Source: Deltaproteobacteria bacterium
Lineage (GTDB): Bacteria; Myxococcota; B64-G9
Direction: 5' to 3'
DNA: 34,876 bases
Assembly (NCBI GenBank): GCA_030591445.1
Contig: JAUVBB010000011.1
Location: 1-34,876 of the forward strand
Position numbers and translations under genes: made by a program. Every line of letters begins with the position of its first letter. Position 1 is the first letter of the stretch. A model generated the notes under the pieces. The model ran no database searches. It worked only from the letters and a program-made list of their open reading frames with translations, and had not been told where the DNA came from. Below, piece by piece: positions 1 to 8,139 of this stretch.

Positions 1-436
1 CTGTCACCATGCCGCCAGGCGCAGACAAGGGCAACAAAAGTGCGGTCAGATCCGAAAAGCCGATGAAGAGTTTGGCCCGTTTGGCGATGCGATCCAGGTT
101 CAGGTGATCGAGCAGCCGAGCCGAACCATACCCGCCCCGGATGGCCCAAACTGCCTGGCTGTCAGCCTCCATCAAGGCCGCGGTCACGCGGGCGGCCCGC
201 TGCGCGTCGCTGCCCGCAAACAAACCCCGACGAGCAAATTCCGCCCGCTCGACCAGCGGCTCGAAGCCCAGGCGACAAAGTTGATCTACCCCTCGATCGA
301 ACAACTTTTTATCAAAGGGGCTGGCCGGCGCCACTAAGCGGATCTTCGCGCCCGGCTGCAGGGCCGGCGCCTTCTTGATTTGGACCAAACGCATCGCACC
401 CGCATCATAGAGATTTTGACGCCGGGAGGCAATCAT
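1..436 (-). CDS. ldcA: LD-carboxypeptidase (peptidase S66), 5' part only
   Basis: This gene is missing from the ORF track because it runs off the left edge. Reading the minus strand gives about 145 residues with clear S66 family motifs: IRLVAPASP near the N-terminus, then WAIRGGYGSARLLDHL, then FIGFSDLTALLL, whose GFSD serine is the expected nucleophile. The family cleaves the L,D peptide bond that removes the terminal D-Ala from murein tetrapeptides during peptidoglycan recycling. The His/Glu part of the catalytic triad lies in the C-terminal half outside the window. Two in-frame ATGs are possible, at 436 (MIASRRQNLYDAGAM) and 394 (MRLVQIKK). Neither has a convincing ribosome site, and the first lies only a few nt after the T-tract of the atp terminator. 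It is probably expressed from read-through or its own unseen promoter. Family assignment is firm; start and full length are unresolved. Confidence 0.85.
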   Translation of the reverse strand, partial: MIASRRQNLYDAGAMRLVQIKKAPALQPGAKIRLVAPASPFDKKLFDRGVDQLCRLGFEPLVERAEFARRGLFAGSDAQRAARVTAALMEADSQAVWAIRGGYGSARLLDHLNLDRIAKRAKLFIGFSDLTALLLPLSAPGGMVT

Positions 437-441
437 CTGAC

Positions 442-469
442 AAAAAAAAGGGCACCTAAGAAGGTGCCC
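442..469 (-). terminator. Rho-independent terminator after atpF
   Basis: On the minus strand a perfect 8-bp stem (GGGCACCT / AGGTGCCC) with a 4-nt TCTT loop is followed directly by eight T residues. It begins about 24 nt after the atpF stop codon and ends 5 nt before the earliest ldcA start. It should end the atpZIBEF transcript and separates the Fo genes from whatever lies to the left. Confidence 0.93.
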
Positions 470-492
470 CAATCAACTCAATCTATTTTTTA

Positions 493-1071
493 CTAAGGAT
501 GACTGTTCAAGTTGCCCGGAAGTTGGTCGATGTAGTCTTGCACGATAGCCCGGTGGCTTTCCGAGTCGAGAGTTTTGCCGAGCAAATGAGAAGCAGCCGT
601 GATGGCCAGATCGACGGCTTGGCTACGGATCTCTTCGATGGCCCGGTTTTTTTCTTCTTCGATCTGACGCCGGGCTCGTTCGGTCAACTCAGTCGCTTCG
701 CGTCGAGATTTTTCCATAATCTCTTCGCCGGCGCGCTGGGCTTCATCTTTGGCTTTGGTCAGGAAATTCGCCGCCTCCTGACGCTGCTTATCGGCCAAGG
801 CCCGCTGGCCAGCAATCGCCTCTTCGGCACCAGCTTTGGCCTGGTCAGCCTTTTCGAGCGCTTCGCGAATCTTCCCCTCGCGCTCGTGCACCATTTTCAA
901 GATCGGCTTCCAGACCAGCTTGCCCATGATGGCCATCAGGAGCCCGAAAATAATCAGCGTCCAGATGAGCGTACCCGGGTGAACCTGCATCAGGGAAAAC
1001 GCTTCGCCTTCGCCACTTGAACCAGCCAAAGCCGTGAGCAAGACCTGTGGATCGACATGGGTCAAGACCAT
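493..1071 (-). CDS. atpF: ATP synthase F0 subunit b
   Basis: The 192-residue protein has one N-terminal membrane helix (about residues 34-55, GTLIWTLIIFGLLMAIMGKL). A long charged coiled-coil rich in E, K, R and A follows, the layout of the b subunit that forms the peripheral stalk joining membrane-embedded Fo to F1. A start at ATG 1071 is supported by GGAGGT 6 nt upstream. It is the last gene of the atpZ-I-B-E-F series and is followed by a strong terminator. No delta, alpha, gamma, beta or epsilon genes follow, so F1 must be encoded elsewhere. Only one b-type gene is visible. The residues before the helix are longer than in many b subunits, and a shorter N-terminus cannot be excluded. Confidence 0.93.
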   Translation of the reverse strand: MVLTHVDPQVLLTALAGSSGEGEAFSLMQVHPGTLIWTLIIFGLLMAIMGKLVWKPILKMVHEREGKIREALEKADQAKAGAEEAIAGQRALADKQRQEAANFLTKAKDEAQRAGEEIMEKSRREATELTERARRQIEEEKNRAIEEIRSQAVDLAITAASHLLGKTLDSESHRAIVQDYIDQLPGNLNSHP

Positions 1072-1183
1072 ATGGCACCTCCAGTACCTATCCGCAATCC
1101 TCTCCCGACAGGGCCAGGCATGGTTCTAGCTTAATGAACCAGACTGTTGCGTTTGCCCTGCAAGATTTTGCGACGGCTTACGC

Positions 1184-1399
1184 CTACTTCAGTGCCATCA
1201 AGATGCAGACGACTTCCGCAAAGAGGGTCACACCCTCGATGAGAGCGCATGCAATGATCATGGTGGTCCGGATGTCGCCGGATGCGGACGGTTGCCGCGC
1301 CGTGCCGTGCATGGCTCCTTCAGCAATCCGGCCAATGCCGTACGCGCCACCGATGACTGCCATTCCTGCTCCGATTCCCGCTGCGAGATGTGCCAGCAT
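1184..1399 (-). CDS. atpE: ATP synthase F0 subunit c
   Basis: The 71-residue proteolipid has two hydrophobic helices joined by a polar loop (ARQPSASGD). The first helix carries the glycine-rich packing motif (GIGAGMAVIGGAYGIG). The second contains the ion-carrying carboxylate in CALIEGVTLF. These are the hallmarks of the c-ring subunit that carries protons or sodium ions and drives rotation. The residue after the key Glu is Gly rather than Ser, and the Gln typical of sodium-binding c subunits is not seen in helix one, so I infer a proton-coupled ring. AAGGAGG stands 8 nt before ATG 1399. It lies 24 nt after atpB and about 110 nt before atpF. Confidence 0.95.
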   Translation of the reverse strand: MLAHLAAGIGAGMAVIGGAYGIGRIAEGAMHGTARQPSASGDIRTTMIIACALIEGVTLFAEVVCILMALK

Positions 1400-1423
1400 G
1401 CCTCTGCCTCCTTCAAGAGATGT

Positions 1424-2269
1424 CTAGTGCTCCCCCGCCACCAGCAAGCCGATGAACAGGGAAGTCAACATGGTAAAAATATAGGCCTGTAAAAAGCCTA
1501 CGAAAATTTCTAACACATACATGAAAATGCCGAAGCCCAAGGTAACCGGGATAATCGCCGCGCCCATGACAAAGATGAGCCCAATCAGGCTCAGGAGCAC
1601 GACGTGACCGGCCACCATGTTGGCAAAAAGACGAACACAGAGAGCAAAGGGCTTGGCCAAGATACCCATCAGCTCTACCACCACCATCACCGGCGCCAGC
1701 CAAGCTGGCACGCCATGCGGAACCAGATGCCCAAAATATCCCAAGACACCCATCTTGCGCATGCCAGCAAACTGTATGACCAAAAAGGCCATGATCGCGA
1801 GGCCGGCAGTAACGCTGATATTGCCGGTAGCGGTCGATCCGTAGGGAATCAAACCCATCAGATTGCACACCAGGATGAAAAAGAAGGTCGTGCACAAATA
1901 GGAGATGTATTGTTCGGCGGCATGCTTGCCCATGGTAGGGATGGCAATTTCGTCACGGATAAACAGTACGAAGGCCTCGACCGCCGAACTGAAGCCCTTG
2001 GGGATAAGCGCGATTTTGCGCCGTACCAAAATGCCCATGATCAGCAATAGCCCGGCGGCGATAAACATCATCAATACGTGTCGACTGACCGACATGTTGA
2101 TGTCCAAGCCAAAAAGCTGGAAATGGAATAGATTGGGGTTGAGATGCACCGGGGAGGCCCATTCCGAAGAAGGAAGCTCCCATTCCCAACCGTTGGTGAT
2201 ATGGTGCAGGATCATATCCTTGACCTGCTCACCCACACTCTTGCCGGCATGCGCTGCGTTTTCAACCAC
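1424..2269 (-). CDS. atpB: ATP synthase F0 subunit a
   Basis: This polytopic membrane protein forms the ion half-channels against the c-ring. The essential arginine is in FALCVRLFANMVAGHVV, and the preceding LAPVMVVVELMG segment is also typical. The ORF track extends to a TTG at 2344, but that start would overlap atpI by more than 80 nt and has no ribosome site. I prefer GTG 2269, which overlaps the atpI stop (GTGGTTGA), has AGGAG 9 nt upstream and gives 281 residues. ATG 2215 (MILHHITNGWEWE) is a second option. The residues after the start (VENAAHAGKSVGEQVKDM) are amphipathic and precede the first conserved block. Function is firm and the exact start is moderately supported. Confidence 0.93.
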   Translation of the reverse strand: MVENAAHAGKSVGEQVKDMILHHITNGWEWELPSSEWASPVHLNPNLFHFQLFGLDINMSVSRHVLMMFIAAGLLLIMGILVRRKIALIPKGFSSAVEAFVLFIRDEIAIPTMGKHAAEQYISYLCTTFFFILVCNLMGLIPYGSTATGNISVTAGLAIMAFLVIQFAGMRKMGVLGYFGHLVPHGVPAWLAPVMVVVELMGILAKPFALCVRLFANMVAGHVVLLSLIGLIFVMGAAIIPVTLGFGIFMYVLEIFVGFLQAYIFTMLTSLFIGLLVAGEH

Positions 2270-2708
2270 GGTCCGTAGCTCCTGGGATGGTTTCAGCGCG
2301 ATTTCGCATTCGTCGCGCCGATCGTTCCAAACCGCCGATTTCAATGCCCATAAATAACGTGATGCCAGTCAGCAAACCCAAGACGAAGCCGTTCGGGTCC
2401 AGCCAGCGCAGGCCAATAACCAAGCCGGCCAGCACACCCATTAGCATCATCCGTACCAGAATGCCGCCCATGACATACTTGAGAAAAGTTCGGTTGTCGC
2501 CGGACAGCGCCTTGCGACCAGTCCACCAACCCGAAAGACCCATGACGCCGGCCAGCAGCCAGCCGCCAAGAGCACCGGGCGCCCATAAGGACCCCGTGCG
2601 CGCAATCAACAACAAAGCCAAAGTACCGGCGGCCAATAAAGAAACGAGCAGCATCAGCATTGCCCGGCCCGGTGCCTCAATCTTTTGGTTTGTTGTTTGT
2701 TGGGTCAT
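2262..2708 (-). CDS. atpI: AtpI-like membrane protein of the ATP synthase operon
   Basis: The 148-residue hydrophobic protein has about four predicted membrane helices and a charged C-terminal tail (GGLERSARRMRNRAETI). It sits directly upstream of atpB, where bacterial atp operons encode AtpI, which in some species helps assemble the c-ring. The ORF track starts at 2843, but residues 1-45 there are simply atpZ read in another frame. The sensible start is ATG 2708 (MTQQTTNQKIEAPG), overlapping atpZ by 32 nt with a weak GAAG ribosome site. AtpI is poorly conserved, so the name rests on position, size and topology as much as on sequence. Confidence 0.7.
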   Translation of the reverse strand: MTQQTTNQKIEAPGRAMLMLLVSLLAAGTLALLLIARTGSLWAPGALGGWLLAGVMGLSGWWTGRKALSGDNRTFLKYVMGGILVRMMLMGVLAGLVIGLRWLDPNGFVLGLLTGITLFMGIEIGGLERSARRMRNRAETIPGATDRG

Positions 2709-2934
2709 TTTCTTCTTTGGGATCCTTCTGCAAATGGAACACGATCTTAAAAAAATGATAAAAACCCGACACGATTCCCAGTAAAGATCCTGCCAGTAGA
2801 CACCACGGTTCCGTTTCAAACTTCTGATCCAGCCACCAACCACCGTAAACGCCCACCACCATACATCCGAGAAACATAGTGCCGATATTCATGTACGGCG
2901 CTATTTTCGTTAGCGACGAGGCGAACTTTTGCAC
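2677..2934 (-). CDS. atpZ: AtpZ/AtpI-type F0F1 ATPase accessory subunit
   Basis: The 85-residue protein has two membrane helices: NIGTMFLGCMVVGVYGGWWLD, then CLLAGSLLGIVSGFYHFFKIV. The GGWWLDQKF and GxxLGIVSGFYHFFK segments match the small AtpZ family (putative F0F1 ATPase subunit, Ca2+/Mg2+ transporter) that opens many bacterial atp operons. Start GTG 2934 is supported by GGAGG about 6 nt upstream. Its C-terminal codons overlap atpI. In other bacteria AtpZ and AtpI form a complex proposed to bring magnesium to the ATP synthase, but that activity cannot be read from this sequence. Confidence 0.82.
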   Translation of the reverse strand: MQKFASSLTKIAPYMNIGTMFLGCMVVGVYGGWWLDQKFETEPWCLLAGSLLGIVSGFYHFFKIVFHLQKDPKEENDPTNNKPKD

Positions 2935-2964
2935 CGCTCCCTCCGACGCGTATATTGCGCGTGG

Positions 2965-2993
2965 GACATATCATGGCCCATGCTCTGAATCAA
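2965..2993 (-). promoter_or_regulatory. Possible weak promoter before atpZ
   Basis: The 118-bp gap between the TPR lipoprotein gene and atpZ holds, on the minus strand, TTGATT-17 nt-TATGTC. The -35 is fair and the -10 is poor. It could give the atp genes their own promoter in addition to read-through from gyrA. I see no terminator in the gap. Confidence 0.3.
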
Positions 2994-3052
2994 TAGTTTT
3001 TGTGACAAATTTTCTAACCCCTTATCCTGGCTAACGCCGGATGACTGCCGCC

Positions 3053-4249
3053 TCATTCCGGTGCCGGTGCCGATGTCTCTTTTGAGGGCGAAGCCGGAGA
3101 CGGGCTTGGTTTTTCCGGCACTGGTTTTTCAGCAGCTGCCGGGGCTGGAGCCGGCTTCTTTTCCGGAGCCACCGGCGGTTTTGCCTTTGGCTCGGCCGTC
3201 GTCTCGGTTTTTGGCGATTTTTCTGCCGGCTTCTGACTGGGCGCCTTGTCGATCGCCCCGGCATCCTTGTCGACAGTCTTTGCCGCAGGGGGCAAAGTAG
3301 CTTTTTTCTCAATGGTCACTGGTTTCTTGGGTACCGCCTTAGGAGCTGGCCCTGCTTTCTTCTCCACCGGCTTAGGCCGAGGCAAATCTTTGACTGCCGC
3401 GGGCCTGGCTTTGGGCACGGCAATTGGGCGGGCGGTTTTGGCCAAGGTTCCGTCTTCCTGCATTGCCTGGCTTTGCAGAGATTCAAGCTGGATCTTTACC
3501 AAGTCGGGCCGGGGATGTTTTTTCAAGGCAATCAGGTAGTATTTCTCTGCCTGGCGATGATCTCCCATCTCTTGAAAACACATGCCTAGTTCAAACAAGC
3601 TGCGCGATTCGATTTCTACTTCCGGGTGCAAGTCCAGCAATCGCAAATGTGCCTCGGAGGCCTGCTGGTAGCGCCCTTCCACATAGTAGGAGTTGGCTAC
3701 CAGGAGCATGGCCTCGGTGGCAATGGGCCCGCTGCGGTGGTTTTCAAGCAACAAGCGAGCCTCGGTACGCGCCTGGTTAAACTCGCGAATCATGAAATTG
3801 CTTTGGGCAATGCGGTATTGAAATTCTTCGATGCCCTCTCGTTTGGGAAAGGCATGAACCAAGCGCTCGAATTCCAGGGCGGCGGTACGATAATCCCGCA
3901 GCCGATCATAGAAGATGAAGGCAATTTCTCGGTGGGCATCGAAGGAAAAAGATCCCGCCGGATCGAGCTTGAGTGCCTCGCGCAACCGGGCGACGGCGCG
4001 GCGGGGCTGGCCCAGATACAAGTGCTCGATGCGGCCGGCCTGGTATAAGACCATGGCGCGGCGTAGGCGATCAGCGGGTGCTTGGCTCTGGCCCAAATCC
4101 CGGGCCAAGGACAAAAAGTGACTTTCAGCGTCTTCGTAACGGCCGTCGTACAGCATGCCCAGTCCCCGCCGATGATCGACCTCGAACTCATCGCCCGAAC
4201 AGCCGGCCAGCAACAGCAAAAAAACGAAAAGGGCACAAATCCCTCTCAT
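3053..4249 (-). CDS. TPR-repeat outer-membrane lipoprotein (BamD/YbgF-like architecture)
   Basis: This 398-residue protein begins with a lipoprotein signal ([17 protein letters not shown], lipobox LAGC, Cys17), so it should be lipid-anchored in the envelope. Residues about 25-250 are a series of TPR-like helical hairpins ([68 protein letters not shown]), a scaffold for protein-protein contacts. Residues about 265-398 are a low-complexity Pro/Lys/Ala/Glu tail, probably disordered and possibly periplasm-spanning. The start codon overlaps the gyrA stop (ATGA), so the two genes are translationally coupled. I do not recognise a specific ortholog. The signal plus TPR layout recalls BamD, but the long basic-proline tail is not part of BamD. 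Its job next to gyrA and the atp genes is unknown. Confidence 0.8.
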   Translation of the reverse strand: MRGICALFVFLLLLAGCSGDEFEVDHRRGLGMLYDGRYEDAESHFLSLARDLGQSQAPADRLRRAMVLYQAGRIEHLYLGQPRRAVARLREALKLDPAGSFSFDAHREIAFIFYDRLRDYRTAALEFERLVHAFPKREGIEEFQYRIAQSNFMIREFNQARTEARLLLENHRSGPIATEAMLLVANSYYVEGRYQQASEAHLRLLDLHPEVEIESRSLFELGMCFQEMGDHRQAEKYYLIALKKHPRPDLVKIQLESLQSQAMQEDGTLAKTARPIAVPKARPAAVKDLPRPKPVEKKAGPAPKAVPKKPVTIEKKATLPPAAKTVDKDAGAIDKAPSQKPAEKSPKTETTAEPKAKPPVAPEKKPAPAPAAAEKPVPEKPSPSPASPSKETSAPAPE

Positions 4250-6720
4250 GACAAGGGCTCCTCTGCGGGCTCCTCTGCGGATTCCTCCTCCTTTTCCTCT
4301 AATCGTGCCATGCCCACCACGCGTTCGCCCTCTTTTAGGTCAATAAGACGCACGCCCTGGGTCGCCCGGCCCATGATGGAGATTCCCTCTACCTGGGTAC
4401 GGATAACCATGCCCCCGTCGGTGATCAACATCAGATCGTTGTCGCTCGCCACCTGGGTTACGCCTACCACCGGCCCGGTCTTGGCCGTCACCTGGCAAGT
4501 CTTGACCCCCACCCCTCCGCGGGCGGTCAGGCGGTATTCGTCCAGCTCCGAACGCTTGCCGTAACCGTTCTCGCTCACGGTGAGAATGGTGGCACCGGGG
4601 TTGACCACTTCCATCGAAACTACCCGGTCGTCCTCTTTGCGCAGGCGAATGCCACGGACCCCGCGGGCCGTTCGACCCATGGCCCGCGCATCAGCCTCGC
4701 GGAATCGTACCAACATGCCCTTGCGGGTGCTGATTAGAATCTCTTGCTCTCCGCTGGTGACGCAGGCGCCAATAATCTCGTCGTCAGGATCTACCCGCAT
4801 GGCCTTGATGCCGGAGACATTGATGTGCGCGTAAAACTGGAGCAGGCTTTTCTTGATATAACCCTTGCGGGTGACCATGCACAGGTGATGATCCTTCATC
4901 TCATCGAAAGATCGGATGGGTTCAATAGCGGCCACCTGCTCGCCTTTTTGCAAGCGGGCCAGGTTGACCAGCGCGGTCCCTCTGGCCGCCGGGTTGGCTT
5001 CGGGCACTTGGTAAACTTTGAGCGCCAGGGCACGGCCGGCTTGGGTAACGATCAGGATGGTGCTGTGAGTCGAAGCCACAAAGACATTTTCGACGAAGTC
5101 TTGATCGCGGGTGTTCATGCCGCTACGGCCGCGGCCGCCGCGTCGTTGTCGTCGATAGAGTGCGAGCGGACTGCGCTTGATGTAACCGGCATGACTTATG
5201 GTCACGACATAATCTTCGTCGGTCAGCAGATCCTCGATGGTGATCTCGCGAGTGTCGTGCGCAATTTCGGTGCGCCGTTCGTCACTGTATTGACGCTTCA
5301 TTTCTTCGAGCTCTTCTACCACCACGTTCATCAGTTTGGCCATATCGGCCAAGATGGCGGTCAGCCGGGCGATCTCGATCCGCAGTTGCTCGAGCTCTTT
5401 TGCGATCTTCTCCCGCTCCAGGCCGGTCAGACGCTGTAATTTCATGTCCAAGATGGCCTGGGCCTGGCGTTCGGTCAACGCGAAGTGTTCCACCAGCCCC
5501 AGTTTGGCTTGCCCGGGATCTTTGGCGGCGCGAATCAGTTCGATCACCTGGTCCAGATGATCCAGTGCGATTTGCAAACCCTCCAGGATATGGGCCCGTG
5601 CCTCGGCTTTCTGCAACTCAAAGTTGCAACGCTTGCGCACCACATCTCGCCGGTGGTTGATATAGTGTTCGATCATCTCTCGCAGGTTGAGCACCCGCGG
5701 TTGCCCGGCAACAATGGCCAGCATGATGATGCCGAAAGAGCTCTGCAAAGATGTCTGCTTGTAGAGCTGGTTGATCAGAATTTCGGGTACCGCGTCTCGC
5801 TTCAGTTCGATGACCACCCGCATACCGGTCCGATCACTCTCGTCGCGAATGTCGCTGATGCCCATTATTTTCTTGTTGCGCACCAAATCAGCGATGCGCT
5901 CAACCATGCGGGCCTTGTTGACCTGATAGGGCACCTCGCTGACCACCACGCTGACACGCTTGGTTTTGGGATGGGTCTCGGTATTCAAGCGCGCCCGTAC
6001 CGACAAGATACCCCGACCGGTCCGATAGGCTTGTTTGATGGCGCCGGTGCCGTAAATGATGCCGCCGGTGGGAAAATCGGGGCCGGGAATATGGGCCATC
6101 AAATCGTCAACGCTGGCTTCGGGATTTTGAATCAAGTGCACGGTGGCGCTGATCACCTCGGCCAAGTTGTGCGGCGGAATATTGGTGGCCATGCCCACGG
6201 CAATGCCAGTGGAGCCGTTGATCAGCAGGTTGGGAATCTTGGCCGGCAAAATACTGGGCTCTTCTGCCGAACCGTCGAAGTTGGGTACGAAATCGACCGT
6301 GGCCTTGTCGATGTCGGTCAGCATCTCCTCGGCCAGTTTCTGCAGGCGGGCCTCGGTATAGCGATAGGCCGCGGCCGGATCGCCGTCGATGGAACCAAAG
6401 TTGCCCTGGCCATCGACCAAGAGACAGCGCAGGGCCCAGGGTTGCGCCATGCGCACCAAGGAATCGTAGACCGCCGCGTCGCCATGAGGATGGTACTTCT
6501 TGAGCACTTCGCCGACCACACCGGCGCATTTGGAATATTTGCGATTGTGCAGCAAGCCTTCGGTGAACATGGCGTAGAGTATCCGTCGATGCACGGGCTT
6601 GAGCCCGTCGCGCACGTCGGGCAAGGCCCGGCCAATGATCACGCTCATGGCGTAGTCGAGATAGGAAGATCGCATCTCGTCTTCGATGTTGACCTGAGCT
6701 TGTCCTTGAGTCTCAACCAT
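4246..6720 (-). CDS. gyrA: DNA gyrase subunit A
   Basis: The 824-residue protein is a full-length type II topoisomerase A subunit. The N-terminal breakage-reunion domain has [19 protein letters not shown], the QRDR block [20 protein letters not shown] and the catalytic tyrosine in AYRYTEAR (Tyr121). The C-terminal beta-pinwheel carries a GyrA-box variant, QRRGGRG, which marks GyrA rather than ParC, and the protein ends in an acidic tail ([11 protein letters not shown]). With GyrB it introduces negative supercoils. The residue equivalent to E. coli Ser83 is alanine here. ATG 6720 follows a weak purine-rich site (GAGAAGAA). It is the first gene of a unit continuing into a TPR lipoprotein (4-nt overlap) and then the atp genes. 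A near-consensus promoter stands about 50 nt upstream. Confidence 0.98.
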   Translation of the reverse strand: MVETQGQAQVNIEDEMRSSYLDYAMSVIIGRALPDVRDGLKPVHRRILYAMFTEGLLHNRKYSKCAGVVGEVLKKYHPHGDAAVYDSLVRMAQPWALRCLLVDGQGNFGSIDGDPAAAYRYTEARLQKLAEEMLTDIDKATVDFVPNFDGSAEEPSILPAKIPNLLINGSTGIAVGMATNIPPHNLAEVISATVHLIQNPEASVDDLMAHIPGPDFPTGGIIYGTGAIKQAYRTGRGILSVRARLNTETHPKTKRVSVVVSEVPYQVNKARMVERIADLVRNKKIMGISDIRDESDRTGMRVVIELKRDAVPEILINQLYKQTSLQSSFGIIMLAIVAGQPRVLNLREMIEHYINHRRDVVRKRCNFELQKAEARAHILEGLQIALDHLDQVIELIRAAKDPGQAKLGLVEHFALTERQAQAILDMKLQRLTGLEREKIAKELEQLRIEIARLTAILADMAKLMNVVVEELEEMKRQYSDERRTEIAHDTREITIEDLLTDEDYVVTISHAGYIKRSPLALYRRQRRGGRGRSGMNTRDQDFVENVFVASTHSTILIVTQAGRALALKVYQVPEANPAARGTALVNLARLQKGEQVAAIEPIRSFDEMKDHHLCMVTRKGYIKKSLLQFYAHINVSGIKAMRVDPDDEIIGACVTSGEQEILISTRKGMLVRFREADARAMGRTARGVRGIRLRKEDDRVVSMEVVNPGATILTVSENGYGKRSELDEYRLTARGGVGVKTCQVTAKTGPVVGVTQVASDNDLMLITDGGMVIRTQVEGISIMGRATQGVRLIDLKEGERVVGMARLEEKEEESAEEPAEEPLS

Positions 6721-6773
6721 TTCTTCTCGCTTTCATCTCCAAGCACATGAATATTATGCGTAATTTCTGCCTT

Positions 6774-6802
6774 TGTGTACCATCCTGCCCGACCGCTGTC
6801 AA
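6774..6802 (-). promoter_or_regulatory. Sigma70-type promoter of gyrA
   Basis: On the minus strand TTGACA (6802-6797), a 17-nt spacer and TACACA (6779-6774) form a near-consensus promoter. The predicted transcript starts near 6767, giving a 5' leader of roughly 45 nt before gyrA. Confidence 0.8.
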
Positions 6803-6882
6803 TGAATTTTCCCGGACAGCAAGTCAAAAATTACCTGAAAATACAGTGTATTACACAGGACAACGGGGAAGCCCATGATCCG

Positions 6883-6912
6883 TTGACGGATGGGGCTCAG
6901 GCGCGGTACACT
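6883..6912 (+). promoter_or_regulatory. Sigma70-type promoter giving a near-leaderless transcript
   Basis: TTGACG (6883-6888), an 18-nt spacer and TACACT (6907-6912) end 10 nt before ATG 6923. With a start point about 7 nt after the -10 box, only about 4 nt would precede the ATG. No Shine-Dalgarno sequence is present, so leaderless translation is likely. Confidence 0.7.
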
Positions 6913-6922
6913 GCCGGCAATT

Positions 6923-8116
6923 ATGCGCTACCTCTATGGAGATCTCAGCGAGTTTCCAGCCCAAGAAAATGTACTAGATCTGCTCCAACGTTTTGTCGAC
7001 ATGGCTGTCGACGCTTTGCTTCTGGACGCTAAGATCGAAGAGACATTGGCTGCCACTGAAGAGGAAAAACTCTTCATGGTTGAGACGCTTTCAGAAATCG
7101 ATCGCTTCGCGGGTTCGGTGCAAACTGCCATCGAGGACAGTACACCGTCCTCGGCCAACGATGACGTGGTATCGGTCATTGCCCAGGGCGCCGCCGATCA
7201 GCTCGATCAATTCCTCTCCGAGGCCAAGCGCAAACTGGCCCAACAAATTGAACAACGCATCGGCCGCAACCAGGCCGAAGTGGCCAGCATGTCAAAAGGG
7301 ATTCACGAAGCCTTTCGCAAGTTCTTCACCCCTTCCGTGATACCCATCCATTCCAACGCTTTGCGTTGCGCCCTGCATGGACAAAGCTACCAGGCCACGG
7401 CTGAAATCCTGGATGTCAACGGCATCCTTTGCGGCTACGCTATTGACACTTCGGCTTCAACTTTCTTTCGCGAGCCCAAACGGCTCGCCGCTCTCTGTCC
7501 GGGCAAGTTGGAGTTTCCGGTGGGAACCAAGAAGGCCTGGTTGAAAAAAGAACCCGTGGTCGAGACTCTGCGCCTCGACGATGCCACCCTCTCGCTGGTG
7601 CTAGACCAGGAAGAGGAAGTCGAGATTCGCCTAATCAAGCAGTCCGGATCGCATGTCGACGGCGTATCCGCCCATATCAAAAAGGGCCGGCAGGGCGGCA
7701 TTTCGGTGTTTCGCCTCGATGCCGCCGGAAAAGAAACACCGGTGCCCGAGAGCATACTTAATCCGGCCCACACCGAGGCCCTGGCCGAATTTTGGCGACA
7801 GTTGTCGCCGGCGGTCCGCGCGCTCTACCGCACCCGGGGCAATCTGTCGACCATCGCCATCGACGGCAAGGAAGTGGTCTCTGCCCGCTTGGTGGTGGAC
7901 TTGGTTCGCCGCTTGGTCGGGTACCTGGCGCCCACCATCGTAGAAATAGGAAAGCGCAGTCCAGCCAAAGGAGAATTTTGTTTAAAGATCGATCACGAAG
8001 GTGGTCGCCGAGAAGAGATATACGTCCAGAAGGCCGAGTTGATGGCCCGCATCGCCCCCTTGCCTGCCGATCGGCAAGAATTGTTTACGCCATTAAATAT
8101 AGATCCGAAAATATAG
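6923..8116 (+). CDS. Conserved-looking protein of unknown function, coiled-coil N-terminus
   Basis: I do not recognise a named family. The track starts at 6890, but that ATG lies inside the promoter spacer. ATG 6923 (MRYLYGDLSEFPAQENVL) sits at the expected transcript start and gives 397 residues. Residues about 10-130 are acidic and helical (IEETLAATEEEKLFMVETLSEIDRF, then a QLDQFLSEAKRKLAQQIEQR coiled-coil-like stretch). The rest looks mixed alpha/beta with charged strands and no signal peptide or membrane helix, so it is probably a cytoplasmic structural or scaffolding protein. The YLYGD...FP opening resembles hypothetical proteins I associate with Myxococcota-type genomes, an impression I cannot verify here. 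It is the only plus-strand gene left of the origin, divergent from gyrA and convergent with fabH. Confidence 0.8.
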   Translation: MRYLYGDLSEFPAQENVLDLLQRFVDMAVDALLLDAKIEETLAATEEEKLFMVETLSEIDRFAGSVQTAIEDSTPSSANDDVVSVIAQGAADQLDQFLSEAKRKLAQQIEQRIGRNQAEVASMSKGIHEAFRKFFTPSVIPIHSNALRCALHGQSYQATAEILDVNGILCGYAIDTSASTFFREPKRLAALCPGKLEFPVGTKKAWLKKEPVVETLRLDDATLSLVLDQEEEVEIRLIKQSGSHVDGVSAHIKKGRQGGISVFRLDAAGKETPVPESILNPAHTEALAEFWRQLSPAVRALYRTRGNLSTIAIDGKEVVSARLVVDLVRRLVGYLAPTIVEIGKRSPAKGEFCLKIDHEGGRREEIYVQKAELMARIAPLPADRQELFTPLNIDPKI

Positions 8117-8124
8117 ATCCGAAA
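8097..8124 (+). repeat. 14-bp perfect tandem duplication at a gene end
   Basis: ATATAGATCCGAAA occurs twice in direct succession (8097-8110 and 8111-8124). The repeat spans the last codons and stop of the 6923-8116 gene. Its frame shift makes the reading frame end LNIDPKI-stop, whereas a single copy would have ended LNIDPK-stop. This looks like a recent replication-slippage duplication. Confidence 0.9.
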
Positions 8125-8139
8125 TAGGCGAGGGCCCGA

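Noticed and set aside
2708-2843. N-terminal extension of AtpI in the track
   Set aside because: Those 45 residues are atpZ codons read in another frame; ATG 2708 is a better start.
6713-6736. Seven-codon mini-ORF (MKARRNG) overlapping the gyrA start
   Set aside because: The only Shine-Dalgarno-like GGAG is directly adjacent to its ATG, too close to work, and there is no attenuator-like structure. Probably chance.
5485-6750. 421-residue plus-strand ORF antisense to gyrA
   Set aside because: It is a frame shadow of gyrA: no ribosome site, His/Asp-rich composition typical of antisense reading, and complete overlap with a certain gene.
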